Positions 17,254 through 26,300 of a DNA stretch of 29,980 bases are shown here, one piece after another. The notes under the pieces are model-generated. The model saw nothing but the letters and a program-made list of their open reading frames with translations. It made no database searches and was not told the DNA's origin. Both the position numbers and the translations under genes were made by a program. The DNA is from JAKORR01 sp964608495 (GTDB lineage Bacteria > Armatimonadota > Zipacnadia > Zipacnadales > FEN-943): contig CAZSOQ010000035.1 in assembly GCA_964608495.1 (NCBI GenBank), forward strand, positions 1 through 29,980, in the 5' to 3' direction. The number at the start of each line of letters is the position of its first letter. The stretch's first letter is position 1.

Positions 17254-20200
17254 CTACTCCTCGCAGACCTGAAGAGCGTTGATGATGGGCGCCGCGCCGG
17301 CGCGCGACACCAGCTCCAACTTGATGGTATCCTTCGCCTGCACTCCCCGAAACTCCTCGACCAGGGCCCTGTTGGGCCCGCCGGCCCTCGCCACGACGTC
17401 CAGGCCCTCGAACACGGGCCGGTCCTGCAGCTTGACGTCGAAGACCCTCTGGCCCGGTCGCAGGTCCTCCGTCTCGGCGAAGTGAAGCCGCACGGTGAAG
17501 GACCGCGGCTCCGCCTCGACCGGCTTGTCCTGCTCCGTCACCACGACGTTCACGGTTGCGCTCTGCAGGCCCCGACAGCCGGAGGTATACAGCCACGGCG
17601 AAGACGTACCCGCCATGGCGAGCTGGTCGGCGTTGAGATGGTAATACCCCCGGTCGGGCGCCAGCTTGGCGGTGACAGGCACCCGCAGCGCGGCGGCCGT
17701 AAGCGGCCGCGGGAAGGACAGCCACAGCGTGCCGTCGGCGGCCCGCCGGTCGCCCGGCGCTCCAAGGTTGAGGGCCAGCCTGCGTACCTTCTTCCCGGCG
17801 CCCAGGCTGGGCGCCGTGTACACCGACCACTCCTCCGCCCTCTGGGTCGGCGCCAGCGCCACCGTCGTCTGGAAGTTGTACGAGCAGGTACACCCGGCGT
17901 CGGCCGGCGGCATCAGCACCAGCCCGTTGGCCACAATGGCGTTCACGTAACAGCCCGCGCGGACGCCGCCGAAGTTGTGGATGCCGGTATCGCCCGCAAG
18001 GTCGCAGAAGCCCAGGACGCCGGAGCGGAAGAGCAGCATCGCGGGAGCGGCCGAGATCGCGCCGCAGCCGTAGGACCTGCTGAAGTACCAGGGCACCGGC
18101 TCGCCCGTGAGCGGGTGAGCCCGCGTTTTCCGCTGGCCCGTGCGCAGATCATAGGCATAGGGCTCGCCGTAGAAGGTGTCGCCCACGATGACTGGGAAGT
18201 GACGCATCCTCACGTCGCTCCAGGCCAGCCTCTTGCCGTCGCGGGCCGAGAAGGCCGTCATCCTTCCCCCGCCCGTGGCCAGCAGCACGTCGGGCGCGTA
18301 GCGCAGGTCGTAGCGCTGGGACAGCCCGCGGTCCGTCTCCCACAGGGTCCTGCCCGTCGTCGCGTTCAGAGCCACCAGCCTGCCCGTGGCCACGGCCTGC
18401 TCGCCGCGCCGCTTCATCTTGTCCAGCGCCGCCGTGCTCGTCTTGTCTATCAGATACAGCACCGTTCTGCCCGAGCCTGCGTAGGACGTCCTCAGGGCGA
18501 TGCTGTCGTGGTGCACGGACTGCCCGGGCTTGTACACCCAGCGCAGCTCGCCGTCGTCCTTGCCCATCGCGAACAGGCTCAGCCCCTCGCTACCATCGCC
18601 CAGCGTGCCGAAAACCAGCCCGTCCGCCACGGCCAGGTAGTCCCAGAAAAGCGTCGCGGCCCGCTCGGCGGGCACCGAGTCGGGGACGGGCGCCTCGTAG
18701 GTGCGCAGCGTCTCGCCGGTCTGGGCATCCACGCGCAGGCAGGACTTGCCCACGGCGACGTAGAGGCTCTCCTCGTCGGCCGCCGCGTTGCTGCTCTTGC
18801 TGGACACCGGGAAGCGCCCCGCGCCGGTGAGGTCCCGCGCCCACAGCTCCCGGCCGTTGTAGGCATCCACGCCGACCACGCTGTGTTGCCCGACGACGAA
18901 GAGCTGTCCCCCGATGGACAGCGGCGCCGGGCCCTGCCAGTGGCGGTTCACCATCATCGCCGGGCCAGGCTTGCCGAACCACAGCGTCCTCAGGGGCAGC
19001 CTGACCCTCTCGTCCTGCGAGCAGCTCGACTTGCCCGCGTCGGCATACTGGTGAGTCCACGAGCCCGCGCCCGCCAGCTCGCCCCGCACCACCTGCACGG
19101 CGCTGCCGCGCACGCGGATCTCGGAGGTGGGCACGCCGCCGGCCCGTAGCCACGGCTCGATGCCCGACGCGGAGGCCCTCTCGGCGCCACCGGGGGGCAT
19201 GAGATAGGCTACCCCGCCACAAGGCCGCAGGACGCGGTAGACCTCCGTGGGAGACCAGGAGGTCACGTCCGGCGCCGCGGCCGGGCCGAAGACGATGAGA
19301 TTGGCGAAGTAGTCCGGGTAGGGCAGCCTGGCCATCGAGCCCTGGTGGACGACGACCCGCGCTCCATACAGCCCGAGAGCGTCCAGCGACGCCCGCGCGG
19401 CGGCCACCCTGGCCGGGTCGGGGTCGAGGCAGTAGACGGTCAGAGACGATCGCCTGGCCAGCTCGTAGGCCAGCCGCCCGTCGCCCACGCCCAGACACAG
19501 GCAGTACCCGGCCCTCACGCCGGTCTCGTCCAGGACCCGCTGGGCCGCCTCCTGCGCGGCGTAGCCGGACCCGTCCTCGGGGTAGGGCGCGGCCTGGGCC
19601 ACGGGCGCCACGGTCGGCGGTTCGGCCACGGCCCGAGGGCCGAAGCAGGCGATCCGGCCCTCGCTGGTGCTCACCAGTAGCCGCCCGTCGGCCACGGCCA
19701 GCCCTCGCGCCTGCCCCTGGACCGCGTGCTGCCACAGCACCTCGCCCTTACGGGCGTCCATCGCCGCCACGGTGTCGCGCCCGCCTACCAGCACCGTGTC
19801 GCCGGCGAGGATCAGCGAGTAGGCGCGCTCGCAGGGCGTCTCCCAGCGCACGGCCTCGGCCGGCTTCTTGCCCGCGAGCAGGGCCTTGAGGTCGTAGGCG
19901 CTGACCGCGCCGCTGCCCCAGGCATAGAGGGTGTCCCCACGGACCACCGCGTAGTGCTTGTTCACCAGTTGCAGCTTCACCTCACCCGTGGGGCCGTCAA
20001 AGGCCACGATCCCGTCGTCCTTCCACGGGTCCGACTCACCCATCATGACGTTGATGTCCGGCCCGATGTGCGAGCGCCGCCCGAAGAGCAGCCCGCTCGC
20101 CCCCATGGCCCAGCATCCGCCCCATCGGTCGCCCCACGTCGTCGGCCGCGAGCGGTAGTAGAGCAGTTGCCCCGTCTTGCGGTCGAGGGCGGCGGGCACG

Positions 20201-20967
20201 TTCCGGCCCGTGGGCACGAAGAGCTGGTCGCCGTGCACCACCAGGTAGCCCTGGGGAGCCACGCCCGTCATGCCCTGGGACGGCGGGTGGGGCTGCTGGA
20301 GGTACATGTGCCCGGTGCCGTCGTTCTTCCAGATCACCGCGCCGTCTTTGGCCCGAAGCGCGTACACGAAGATGCCTTCGGCCGGCCAGATGCCGGCCGT
20401 CACGTAGACCACGCCCTCGTCCACCGCCACCCCACTGCGCAGCGGCCAGCGCGAGACCATCTGCTCGTTGCCGAACACCCTCTCGTCCGCCGGGGCCGCG
20501 CGGAGGCGCCACAACACCTTGCCCTCGCCCGCGGACAGGCAGTACAGGTAGCCGTCGTCGCCGGCCACGAACACGCGGTCTCCGTCCGCCACCGGCGAGA
20601 AGCGCACCGGGGCGTCGGTGAAGAAGCTCCAGCGCTGTCCGCCGGTGTCCAGGTCGAGGGCGTAGACCTTGTGGTCCGCTGAGGAGCCGAAGTAGACCAG
20701 GCCCTTTGCCGCCGCCACCTGGTAGGCATAGTCGAAGTCCAGGCGGTGCAGCTCGCGGCCCGGCTCGGGCCAGGCCGGCCGAGGCGCCTGCGCCGGGGCA
20801 TAGGTCCACTGCAGGTGCAGCGGCGTGCTCACCTGCTCGGTTGTTACTCCCCCACGGGCCGCGTCGTGGCCGTAGGTAGGCCAGTCGGCACCCCACGCCG
20901 GGATCACAGCCAAACTCACCAGCAGCGCGCCGGCAACCGTCAGGCTCAGGGGTACTCGGGTGTCCAT
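17254..20967 (-). CDS. Fusion A: secreted PQQ-like propeller / class-I methyltransferase-fold / propeller / malectin-like protein
   Basis: The protein has 1237 residues with signal peptide about 1-26 (IPAWGA). The ATG at 20967 has a modest AAGGA site upstream. It is a paralogue of fusion B along its whole length: propeller 1 at about 28-445 (VYALDLDTGGQRWSF, AMDARKGEVLWQ); Rossmann methyltransferase-like domain at about 468-625 with motif I CLCLGVGDGRLAYEL (489-503), acidic CLDPDP (D515) and ANLIVF (555-560); propeller 2 at about 637-1047; malectin-like domain at about 1100-1232. C968, C1006, C1026 and C1028 reproduce the spacing of fusion B exactly. The mature start ADWPTYGHDAARGGVTTE also matches fusion B (ADWPLWGCDARRSWVTTE). 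It heads the putative operon and has its own promoter candidate. Substrate and cofactor are unknown; a sugar or glycan receptor role is suggested only by the malectin-like end. Confidence 0.9.
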   Translation of the reverse strand: MDTRVPLSLTVAGALLVSLAVIPAWGADWPTYGHDAARGGVTTEQVSTPLHLQWTYAPAQAPRPAWPEPGRELHRLDFDYAYQVAAAKGLVYFGSSADHKVYALDLDTGGQRWSFFTDAPVRFSPVADGDRVFVAGDDGYLYCLSAGEGKVLWRLRAAPADERVFGNEQMVSRWPLRSGVAVDEGVVYVTAGIWPAEGIFVYALRAKDGAVIWKNDGTGHMYLQQPHPPSQGMTGVAPQGYLVVHGDQLFVPTGRNVPAALDRKTGQLLYYRSRPTTWGDRWGGCWAMGASGLLFGRRSHIGPDINVMMGESDPWKDDGIVAFDGPTGEVKLQLVNKHYAVVRGDTLYAWGSGAVSAYDLKALLAGKKPAEAVRWETPCERAYSLILAGDTVLVGGRDTVAAMDARKGEVLWQHAVQGQARGLAVADGRLLVSTSEGRIACFGPRAVAEPPTVAPVAQAAPYPEDGSGYAAQEAAQRVLDETGVRAGYCLCLGVGDGRLAYELARRSSLTVYCLDPDPARVAAARASLDALGLYGARVVVHQGSMARLPYPDYFANLIVFGPAAAPDVTSWSPTEVYRVLRPCGGVAYLMPPGGAERASASGIEPWLRAGGVPTSEIRVRGSAVQVVRGELAGAGSWTHQYADAGKSSCSQDERVRLPLRTLWFGKPGPAMMVNRHWQGPAPLSIGGQLFVVGQHSVVGVDAYNGRELWARDLTGAGRFPVSSKSSNAAADEESLYVAVGKSCLRVDAQTGETLRTYEAPVPDSVPAERAATLFWDYLAVADGLVFGTLGDGSEGLSLFAMGKDDGELRWVYKPGQSVHHDSIALRTSYAGSGRTVLYLIDKTSTAALDKMKRRGEQAVATGRLVALNATTGRTLWETDRGLSQRYDLRYAPDVLLATGGGRMTAFSARDGKRLAWSDVRMRHFPVIVGDTFYGEPYAYDLRTGQRKTRAHPLTGEPVPWYFSRSYGCGAISAAPAMLLFRSGVLGFCDLAGDTGIHNFGGVRAGCYVNAIVANGLVLMPPADAGCTCSYNFQTTVALAPTQRAEEWSVYTAPSLGAGKKVRRLALNLGAPGDRRAADGTLWLSFPRPLTAAALRVPVTAKLAPDRGYYHLNADQLAMAGTSSPWLYTSGCRGLQSATVNVVVTEQDKPVEAEPRSFTVRLHFAETEDLRPGQRVFDVKLQDRPVFEGLDVVARAGGPNRALVEEFRGVQAKDTIKLELVSRAGAAPIINALQVCEE

Positions 20968-21033
20968 CGTGGCACCATCCTTGCCGTGGCCCGCCGGGAC
21001 GTGTTGTGGGTGCCCGACTTCGGGCTTGGGGTG

Positions 21034-21062
21034 ACTCTATCAGCGGTACTCCCCGGCGTCAA
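21034..21062 (-). promoter_or_regulatory. Predicted promoter of fusion A and the downstream operon
   Basis: On the minus strand TTGACG (21062-21057, 5 of 6 to the -35 consensus) and TAGAGT (21039-21034, 4 of 6 to the -10) are separated by 17 nt. The implied transcript start, near 21027, lies about 60 nt above the ATG at 20967. The -35 plus the next six bases, TTGACGCCGGGG, are identical to those in the GH16 promoter candidate, which strengthens both. Confidence 0.45.
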
Positions 21063-21153
21063 CGTTCGACGCCCCGGGCTGCGCTCCTTGACCAGCAGGC
21101 CTTCGTGACTGCTCGCGGCAGCCTTCGCCCGGCGCATCCCCCACAGCCCGGGA

Positions 21154-21367
21154 CCGCGGCGTCTCCCGGTTGACCAGGCCCTGCAGACACGCCAGCGTCC
21201 GTTGCCACCTTGGGTCGCGACCGCGCACGTCGGCCACCCACAGTTTCTCGATGCGCCCCAGCTTCACGCTCGCGCCCGCCTGGCGCAGGGCCCGGGCCAC
21301 GGCCCGCAGCCAGGGCTCCGGCGATCAACACCGCCGTCAGGCCGGGCGCTGCTGGCCGCATGGACAT
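21154..21367 (-). pseudogene. Decayed 5' end of a secreted protein gene (GxGYxYP-like N-terminus)
   Basis: From the ATG at 21367 the minus strand encodes a signal-peptide-like start (MSMRPAAPGLTAVLIAGALA). About 20 codons in, sensible coding continues only in another frame, giving VARALRQAGASVKLGRIEK and then WQRTLACLQGLVNRETPR, ending near 21154. The last segment resembles the beginning of GxGYxYP-type putative glycoside hydrolases, in which an LQGLVNR...PR motif follows soon after the signal peptide. After that the sequence degenerates and the frame stops at 21040. The rest of a normally long gene is absent. I read this as a frameshifted, truncated relic. A chance frame in GC-rich DNA is the alternative. 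Confidence 0.45.
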
Positions 21368-21547
21368 GGCTGCTGGTACCCCCCTGGGGTCCCTCCCCGA
21401 CCCCGCCTCCCGCAACGGGGTCCCTGGAGCGGCCGCATCTTTGAGTCGGCCCCTCGGCCAGCTTCGAGCATTGGGGCCCTCCGCCGGTTCGCCCGCCGTC
21501 CGTCCCACGCCCCTTCCCCTATCCCCGGCCTCGGGACGCAGGATCAT

Positions 21548-23068
21548 CTACTCGGCCTTCGGCGGCCTCTCGGGGTACGCCGTCTTGCGCCAGGCTCTCA
21601 CGTACTCGATGCTGTAGGTCGAGGGCAGGTCCTCGTCCCGCGGCATCCCCAGCCAGTTGGGCATAGTCTCACTGTCGAAGATCAGGAACAGCGCCTGATG
21701 CCAGTGCGTGTTCCTCACGGTCCGCACGACCACACCGTCCACGTAGTACTTAATCTCCTGCGGGTCCCACTCCAGCCCGTACACGTGGTAGTCGTCCGCC
21801 AGTCGCCACGGCGCCACCCAGCATCCGCCCACACTCCAGTGCCGCTTCTCCTCCGGCGTCCGGAACACGTGCAGATTCATGTTGTACTTGTTCTCATAGC
21901 CCGGCGCCTTCCCACCGATCTCGAGTACATCTATCTCCGTGCCCCACTGCGGGTCGTCGTCCTGCTGGAACCAGAAGGAGCTCGACCCCGCTGAATCCAT
22001 CGGCCGGGCCCTTACCTCGAAGTACCCGTAGCACACTCGCACCGTGCTGTGCACTGCCGCCGAGGTGTAGTCGCGATAGCCCTGGGCCTCGAACTCCTGC
22101 GGCACAGGCTCCTTCCTCATGGTCAGGTGCAGCTTGCCGTCGGAGACGGTCACGTTCCCCTCGCGGAACAGCGCCGGCTGCCGCCCCTTCCACCAGTACA
22201 TGTTCGGGGTCCATTTCCCAAGGTCCAGCTCCTCGCCGTCGAACTCGTCCCACAGAGGTTCGAAGCGCTCCCAGCCCCCCTCGTTCGTCTGGTCCGACAG
22301 GGGCAGGTCCTCCGTCGCCCGCCGCGGCGTCTCACCCAACGGGCCGATCCGCGTCCAGCCCTTGTTGGGCGGCCTCCGGGCTCCCCACTTCTCGGCCAGG
22401 TAGTCCAGGACGTCGTCCGTCTGCGTGCTGGTCAGAAAGACCTGGTCGTAGACGAGAATCTCGGCAATATCCCCGCTGAGGAACTGATGCTCGGCCCTGC
22501 TGCTCGCCCCGATCCTCAGGGCGTTGAGGGCGAAGCGGTCGTCGGAGATCGTGTAGATCGAGGGCTCGTAGGCCGCCCCGGTGCCCCTCGAATCTCCCGT
22601 CATGCAGAAGCTTGGGGCCACGTTGTCGTCCTTGCTCGCGCCATCCCAGCACGACAGTAGCCGCTGCCATCTGCTGTCGGAGGCCTGCTCCTCCGAGCGC
22701 TGGGACACGACGAACACGGTCAGGGGGCCCACGGCCGGGCGTACGGCGGGCACGTCCAGATAGCCCTTGCCCGAGAACCGCACCACGTCCCTGCCCACCA
22801 TCGCCTTCTCGGCGACGCGCACCTCGCCCGTGGCGACGGCGTCGCGCCCGTGGCCCGACCGATCCCGCCACAGGCTCAAGGCCCCGGCGCCGTCCCGCAC
22901 GAGGGTCGCGGGGTCGCTGGCGTCGAGCCAGAGCTGAAGGCCCGCCCGGTTGGGCTGCTCGGCCCCCGGGGAGCTACCGGCCGCCGCGGCCAACGCGGCC
23001 AGACAGAAGCTACAGGCCAGGATCCACTGCAGGGACATGGCTCTCAACCTCTCGGCGGACGGAATCAC
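21548..23068 (-). CDS. GH16 glycoside hydrolase (agarase/carrageenase-like) with N-terminal LamG-like domain, secreted
   Basis: Predicted endo-hydrolase of a beta-linked galactan or glucan outside the cell; 506 residues. The GTG at 23068 is chosen because GGAGGT lies 6 nt upstream. The ATG at 23038 (residue 11) with GAGAGG upstream is the alternative and gives a shorter signal peptide. Residues about 40-230 are a concanavalin/laminin-G-like domain (LQLWLDASDPATL, WRDRSGHGRDA, GDIAEILVYD). Residues about 265-497 are the GH16 beta-jelly roll with the catalytic signature EIDVLE: E378 nucleophile, D380 assisting, E383 acid/base. Further hallmarks are FEVRARPMDSAGSSSFWF before it, and HVYGLEWDPQEIKYYVDG, the usual WxPxxIxxYVDG strand, after it. 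The layout recalls beta-agarases and kappa-carrageenases, but specificity cannot be fixed from sequence. It is divergent from the heparinase-like gene and carries its own promoter candidate. Confidence 0.93.
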   Translation of the reverse strand: MIPSAERLRAMSLQWILACSFCLAALAAAAGSSPGAEQPNRAGLQLWLDASDPATLVRDGAGALSLWRDRSGHGRDAVATGEVRVAEKAMVGRDVVRFSGKGYLDVPAVRPAVGPLTVFVVSQRSEEQASDSRWQRLLSCWDGASKDDNVAPSFCMTGDSRGTGAAYEPSIYTISDDRFALNALRIGASSRAEHQFLSGDIAEILVYDQVFLTSTQTDDVLDYLAEKWGARRPPNKGWTRIGPLGETPRRATEDLPLSDQTNEGGWERFEPLWDEFDGEELDLGKWTPNMYWWKGRQPALFREGNVTVSDGKLHLTMRKEPVPQEFEAQGYRDYTSAAVHSTVRVCYGYFEVRARPMDSAGSSSFWFQQDDDPQWGTEIDVLEIGGKAPGYENKYNMNLHVFRTPEEKRHWSVGGCWVAPWRLADDYHVYGLEWDPQEIKYYVDGVVVRTVRNTHWHQALFLIFDSETMPNWLGMPRDEDLPSTYSIEYVRAWRKTAYPERPPKAE

Positions 23069-23340
23069 GCATGACCTCCGGCCTTGGCCCCGGCCCGGAC
23101 ACTACCCGGACCCCGACGAGGCCACCATCGCGGGGCCGCTTCATCTTACCCGGCCGCGCCCCGGCGTCAACCGCAGCCCTCGGCACCCGTCGCGTACCAT
23201 CGGATCGGGCGCGGCAGGCCCTGCTACCACCTGCCACCACGGGTCCCCCGTCACCCGCCCCGCAAAGGAAACCACGCCCGCTTCCTGGAAGCCTCTCCCG
23301 GGTCGCGGCTCCGGCCGGCGCTACCCGGGAGGTCTGGTCC
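23069..23340. promoter_or_regulatory. Divergent intergenic region between GH16 and the lyase gene
   Basis: This 272-bp region separates the GTG of GH16 (23068, minus) from the TTG of the lyase (23341, plus). It carries the GH16 promoter candidate (23143-23170) and the lyase ribosome site GGGAGG (23327-23332). Open frames through it in several phases lack start signals and family resemblance. No convincing plus-strand -35/-10 pair was found. Confidence 0.5.
23143..23170 (-). promoter_or_regulatory. Predicted promoter of GH16
   Basis: On the minus strand TTGACG (23170-23165) and TAAGAT (23148-23143) are 16 nt apart. The predicted start, near 23136, leaves a leader of about 68 nt to the GTG at 23068. 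The TTGACGCCGGGG block is identical to that upstream of fusion A. Confidence 0.45.
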
Positions 23341-26300
23341 TTGCTCGCCCTGGCACGAATCGCGGCTTTCGCGGTCCTCGCCGCGCCCACGCTTCCCCAG
23401 CGCAGCGACGACGCCACCGTCCTGGTCCTGGACTGCGGCCCCGCCGACACGCCCTTCCTCACCGGCGCGGGCGACAACGCGGGCGCGGGCGAGCATGCCT
23501 GGGTGCCCCTGGACCACACCCTCCGCGCCACCGGCTGGAGCCACGCGGCTCCCCAGTACCTCGAGTACACCACGCCAGCCGACTTCGCCGCCGGCCGCTA
23601 CGAGGTCCATGCCTGGGTCTGCATCCAGGAAAAGTACCGCCTGTCCCTCAGCCTGCTGATCAACGACCAGAGCGTCGCGCAGCAGGTCTTCGACAACACG
23701 CAGGGCCAGGGCTACCCGCCCTTTTGCCTCACGGGCCGCCTGCGGCTGGACGGCGGGCCCACCCGCGTCCGCCTCGCGGCCGAGCGGATCGAGCAGGGCG
23801 ACCGCATCCGCGCAGTGCGCATCGAGTTCCTGGACCTGGCCCGCCTCACGGCCGACGGCAACGCGGGCCGCGTTGCCGACCTCTCGGTCAGCGAATCCCT
23901 GGGCCCGGAGTACCCCGTCGCGGCCCTGACCGACGGCGTGACGGAGTACCAGGGCACCACGCGCGGCCGAAGCTGGGCCTCCACCGAGACCGCCACGGAC
24001 CACTGGGTCGAACTCTCCTTCACGGGCCCCGAAGGCCTGGGCCGAGTGGTCCTCTACTGGCCGCGATACCCCGAGGTGTACAACACCGCCCGGCGGGTCC
24101 TCGTGCAGGTGCCCGAGGGCGATGGCTGGCGGACCGTCGGCGCCGTCGAAAGCCGCGTCCCTATGCCTCGCTCCGAGGCGGTCTTCGGCCCCATCGAGGC
24201 CGCCAGGGTCAGGCTCCTGATGCCGGCCGGCCACGGGGCCCATCACCGCCCGAACATCCTTTGGCTGAACGAGGTACAGCTCTGGCGCCCGGACACGCCC
24301 GCCGTGCCGGCGCCCGCGGGCCTCTCTCGACTATCCTGGTCGCGGGCCGAGCAGCCCGATCGGCCAGAGGGGCTCGCCGGCGGCGAGGTCGAAGCCGAGG
24401 CCCTGGTGCTCCTCGCCCACTCACCCGGCATCGGCCCGCCGAGCCTCGAGCGCGTACAGCCCGCCTCGGCCCGCGACGACTACGACTGGTGGTGGGACGG
24501 GGCGCCGCTGGCCCAGGCCCGCGCCGCCGAGGGGCGCGTGCACCGCCTGGTCTTCGCACCTAGGACGCCGGACGCGCCGCCGGTGACGGCCCTGACCCTA
24601 CGCGTGCCGGGGGAGGCCGAGATCGTGCGCCACGACGACCTGCGCGTGCTCCCGCCGCCCTACGTGGCCGTGCCCCGCATGAGCGACGAGGAGCTGTTCG
24701 CCGCGCTGGATCTCTCGCGCCCGGGCCTGGAGAAGGTGGGCGCGGCCGTGGCCGTCGGGGACCTCGAGGCCGCCAAGCAGTGCCTCGTCTCTTACATCCT
24801 GACCCGAGACGACCCTCCGCCGCCGCCCGTGCGCCGCACGACCCTCGTCCGCCCCGACGACGAGCCACCCGACCGCGAGGCCGAGCGCTTCCTCAACCAC
24901 GAGTGGTATTTCTACAAGTACCGCCAGTGGCGCCCGCTGGGCGAGGTCATCAACTGGTACCTCCCCGACGGCGACGGCAGCGACCGGCACTACATCGCCC
25001 GCCTCGACCTCATGCGCTACATGGTGAACCGCTGGGAACGCGAGGGCGACGACCGCTGGCCCCGCGGCTGGGTGGAGCTCTTCCGCCAGTTCTACGAGAA
25101 CGCGCCATCGCCCGCCGATCCGCCCCTGTTCCCGGCCTCCCACCTGCCCTGGTGCGGCCTGTGCAGCGCCATCCGCATCCGCGGCGTCCTCGAGGACTAC
25201 TCCCGCGTGGCTTCCTGGCCGGGCGTGAGCGTGGACGACCATGTGCGCGTCTACAAGTCCGCGCTAGAGCACGCCCGCTTCCTCGCCAGGTGTGACGGCG
25301 GGCAGTTCTTCGCCGCCAACCACCAGATGGGGCACCTCGTCGCCCTCGAGGAGATCACCGCCACGTTCCCCGAGTTCAGGGAAACCGCCGAGTGGCGGCC
25401 CTATCTGCAAAGCTTCCTCCTCCAGCACCTCGACCGCGATACCTTCGAGGACGGCGGCAGCGTAGACACCGCCGCCGGCTACGGCCTCTGGGTCGCCACG
25501 GGCCTCTTCACCGAGGCCTACCTCTACGCGGCCGACGCCGGCCTGGACCTCGGCTCGCGCTGGCGGCGCCGGCTCGAGAAGATGTACGAGTGGTGCCTCA
25601 AGATCGGCGCCCCGGACGGCGGGCACCTGGCCCTGGGCGACGACAACTACCGCCTCGACACCGAGGGCTTCAGCCTCGGCGCCTCGACCATCGGCTACCA
25701 GGGGGCGCTCCTCTTCGGGCGCCCCGACTTCCTCTGGTTCGCCTCGCGGCCCGGCGCCTACCAGCTATCCGAGGCCCGCAAGGCCGAGATCGCCGAGCAG
25801 ACCCTCGGCCGCAGGGCAGCCCTGGGCATGCATCGGCTGGCCCGACTCGTACCCCGGCAGCCCGACTTCCTCTCCGTCAACCTGCCCGACACCGGCTGGA
25901 CCATCCTGCGCTCCGACTGGTCGCCCCGCGCCGTCTACGTCGTCATCAACCACCACCGCGGGGGCCACTGCCACAAGACCCAGAACGACCTCAACATCGT
26001 CGCCTACGGCAAGCCCTTCATCACCGACGCGGGCATACCGCATACCTACTCCACCGACCGCTGGCAGGGCTGGTACGTAAAGACCATCGCGCACAACACC
26101 GTGATGGTGGACGACCAGGACATGGAGTACGGGGCCGGGGACCCCGGCCGCTTCTTCACCTCGCCGCCCGTGGACTTCCTGCGCGTGAGCCACGGCTTCT
26201 ACAGGAACCTGGGCATCACGGAGCACCAGCGCAGCGTGCTGTTCGTGAAGGACACGCTTCTGGTACTGGACGATCGCTTGGCGGGGACGGGGCGGCACAA

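Larger units (their letters stand above)
20968..21547. other. 580-bp interval with no intact gene
   Basis: Between the start of fusion A (20967) and the stop of GH16 (21548). It holds a minus-strand promoter candidate at 21034-21062 and a decayed coding remnant at 21154-21367. Above that is GC-rich sequence with one inverted repeat, GACCCCG / CGGGGTC at 21399-21422 with a 10-nt loop, which could end GH16 transcripts. No other coding signal is visible. Confidence 0.7.

Noticed and set aside
16849..19149. A 766-codon plus-strand open frame
   Set aside because: Antisense to fusion A and the thioredoxin-like gene; composition is a shadow of the real codon use and no motif is visible.
10090..20967. 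Calling the fusions true PQQ-dependent dehydrogenases
   Set aside because: The blades have the PQQ-like repeat pattern, but I could not identify the cofactor-binding and catalytic residues of alcohol dehydrogenases, and many such propellers are binding scaffolds only.
22612..23340. The upstream 243-codon extension of the lyase frame
   Set aside because: It overlaps GH16 on the other strand, is Arg/Pro/Ser low-complexity, and a signal peptide with a ribosome site begins at 23341.
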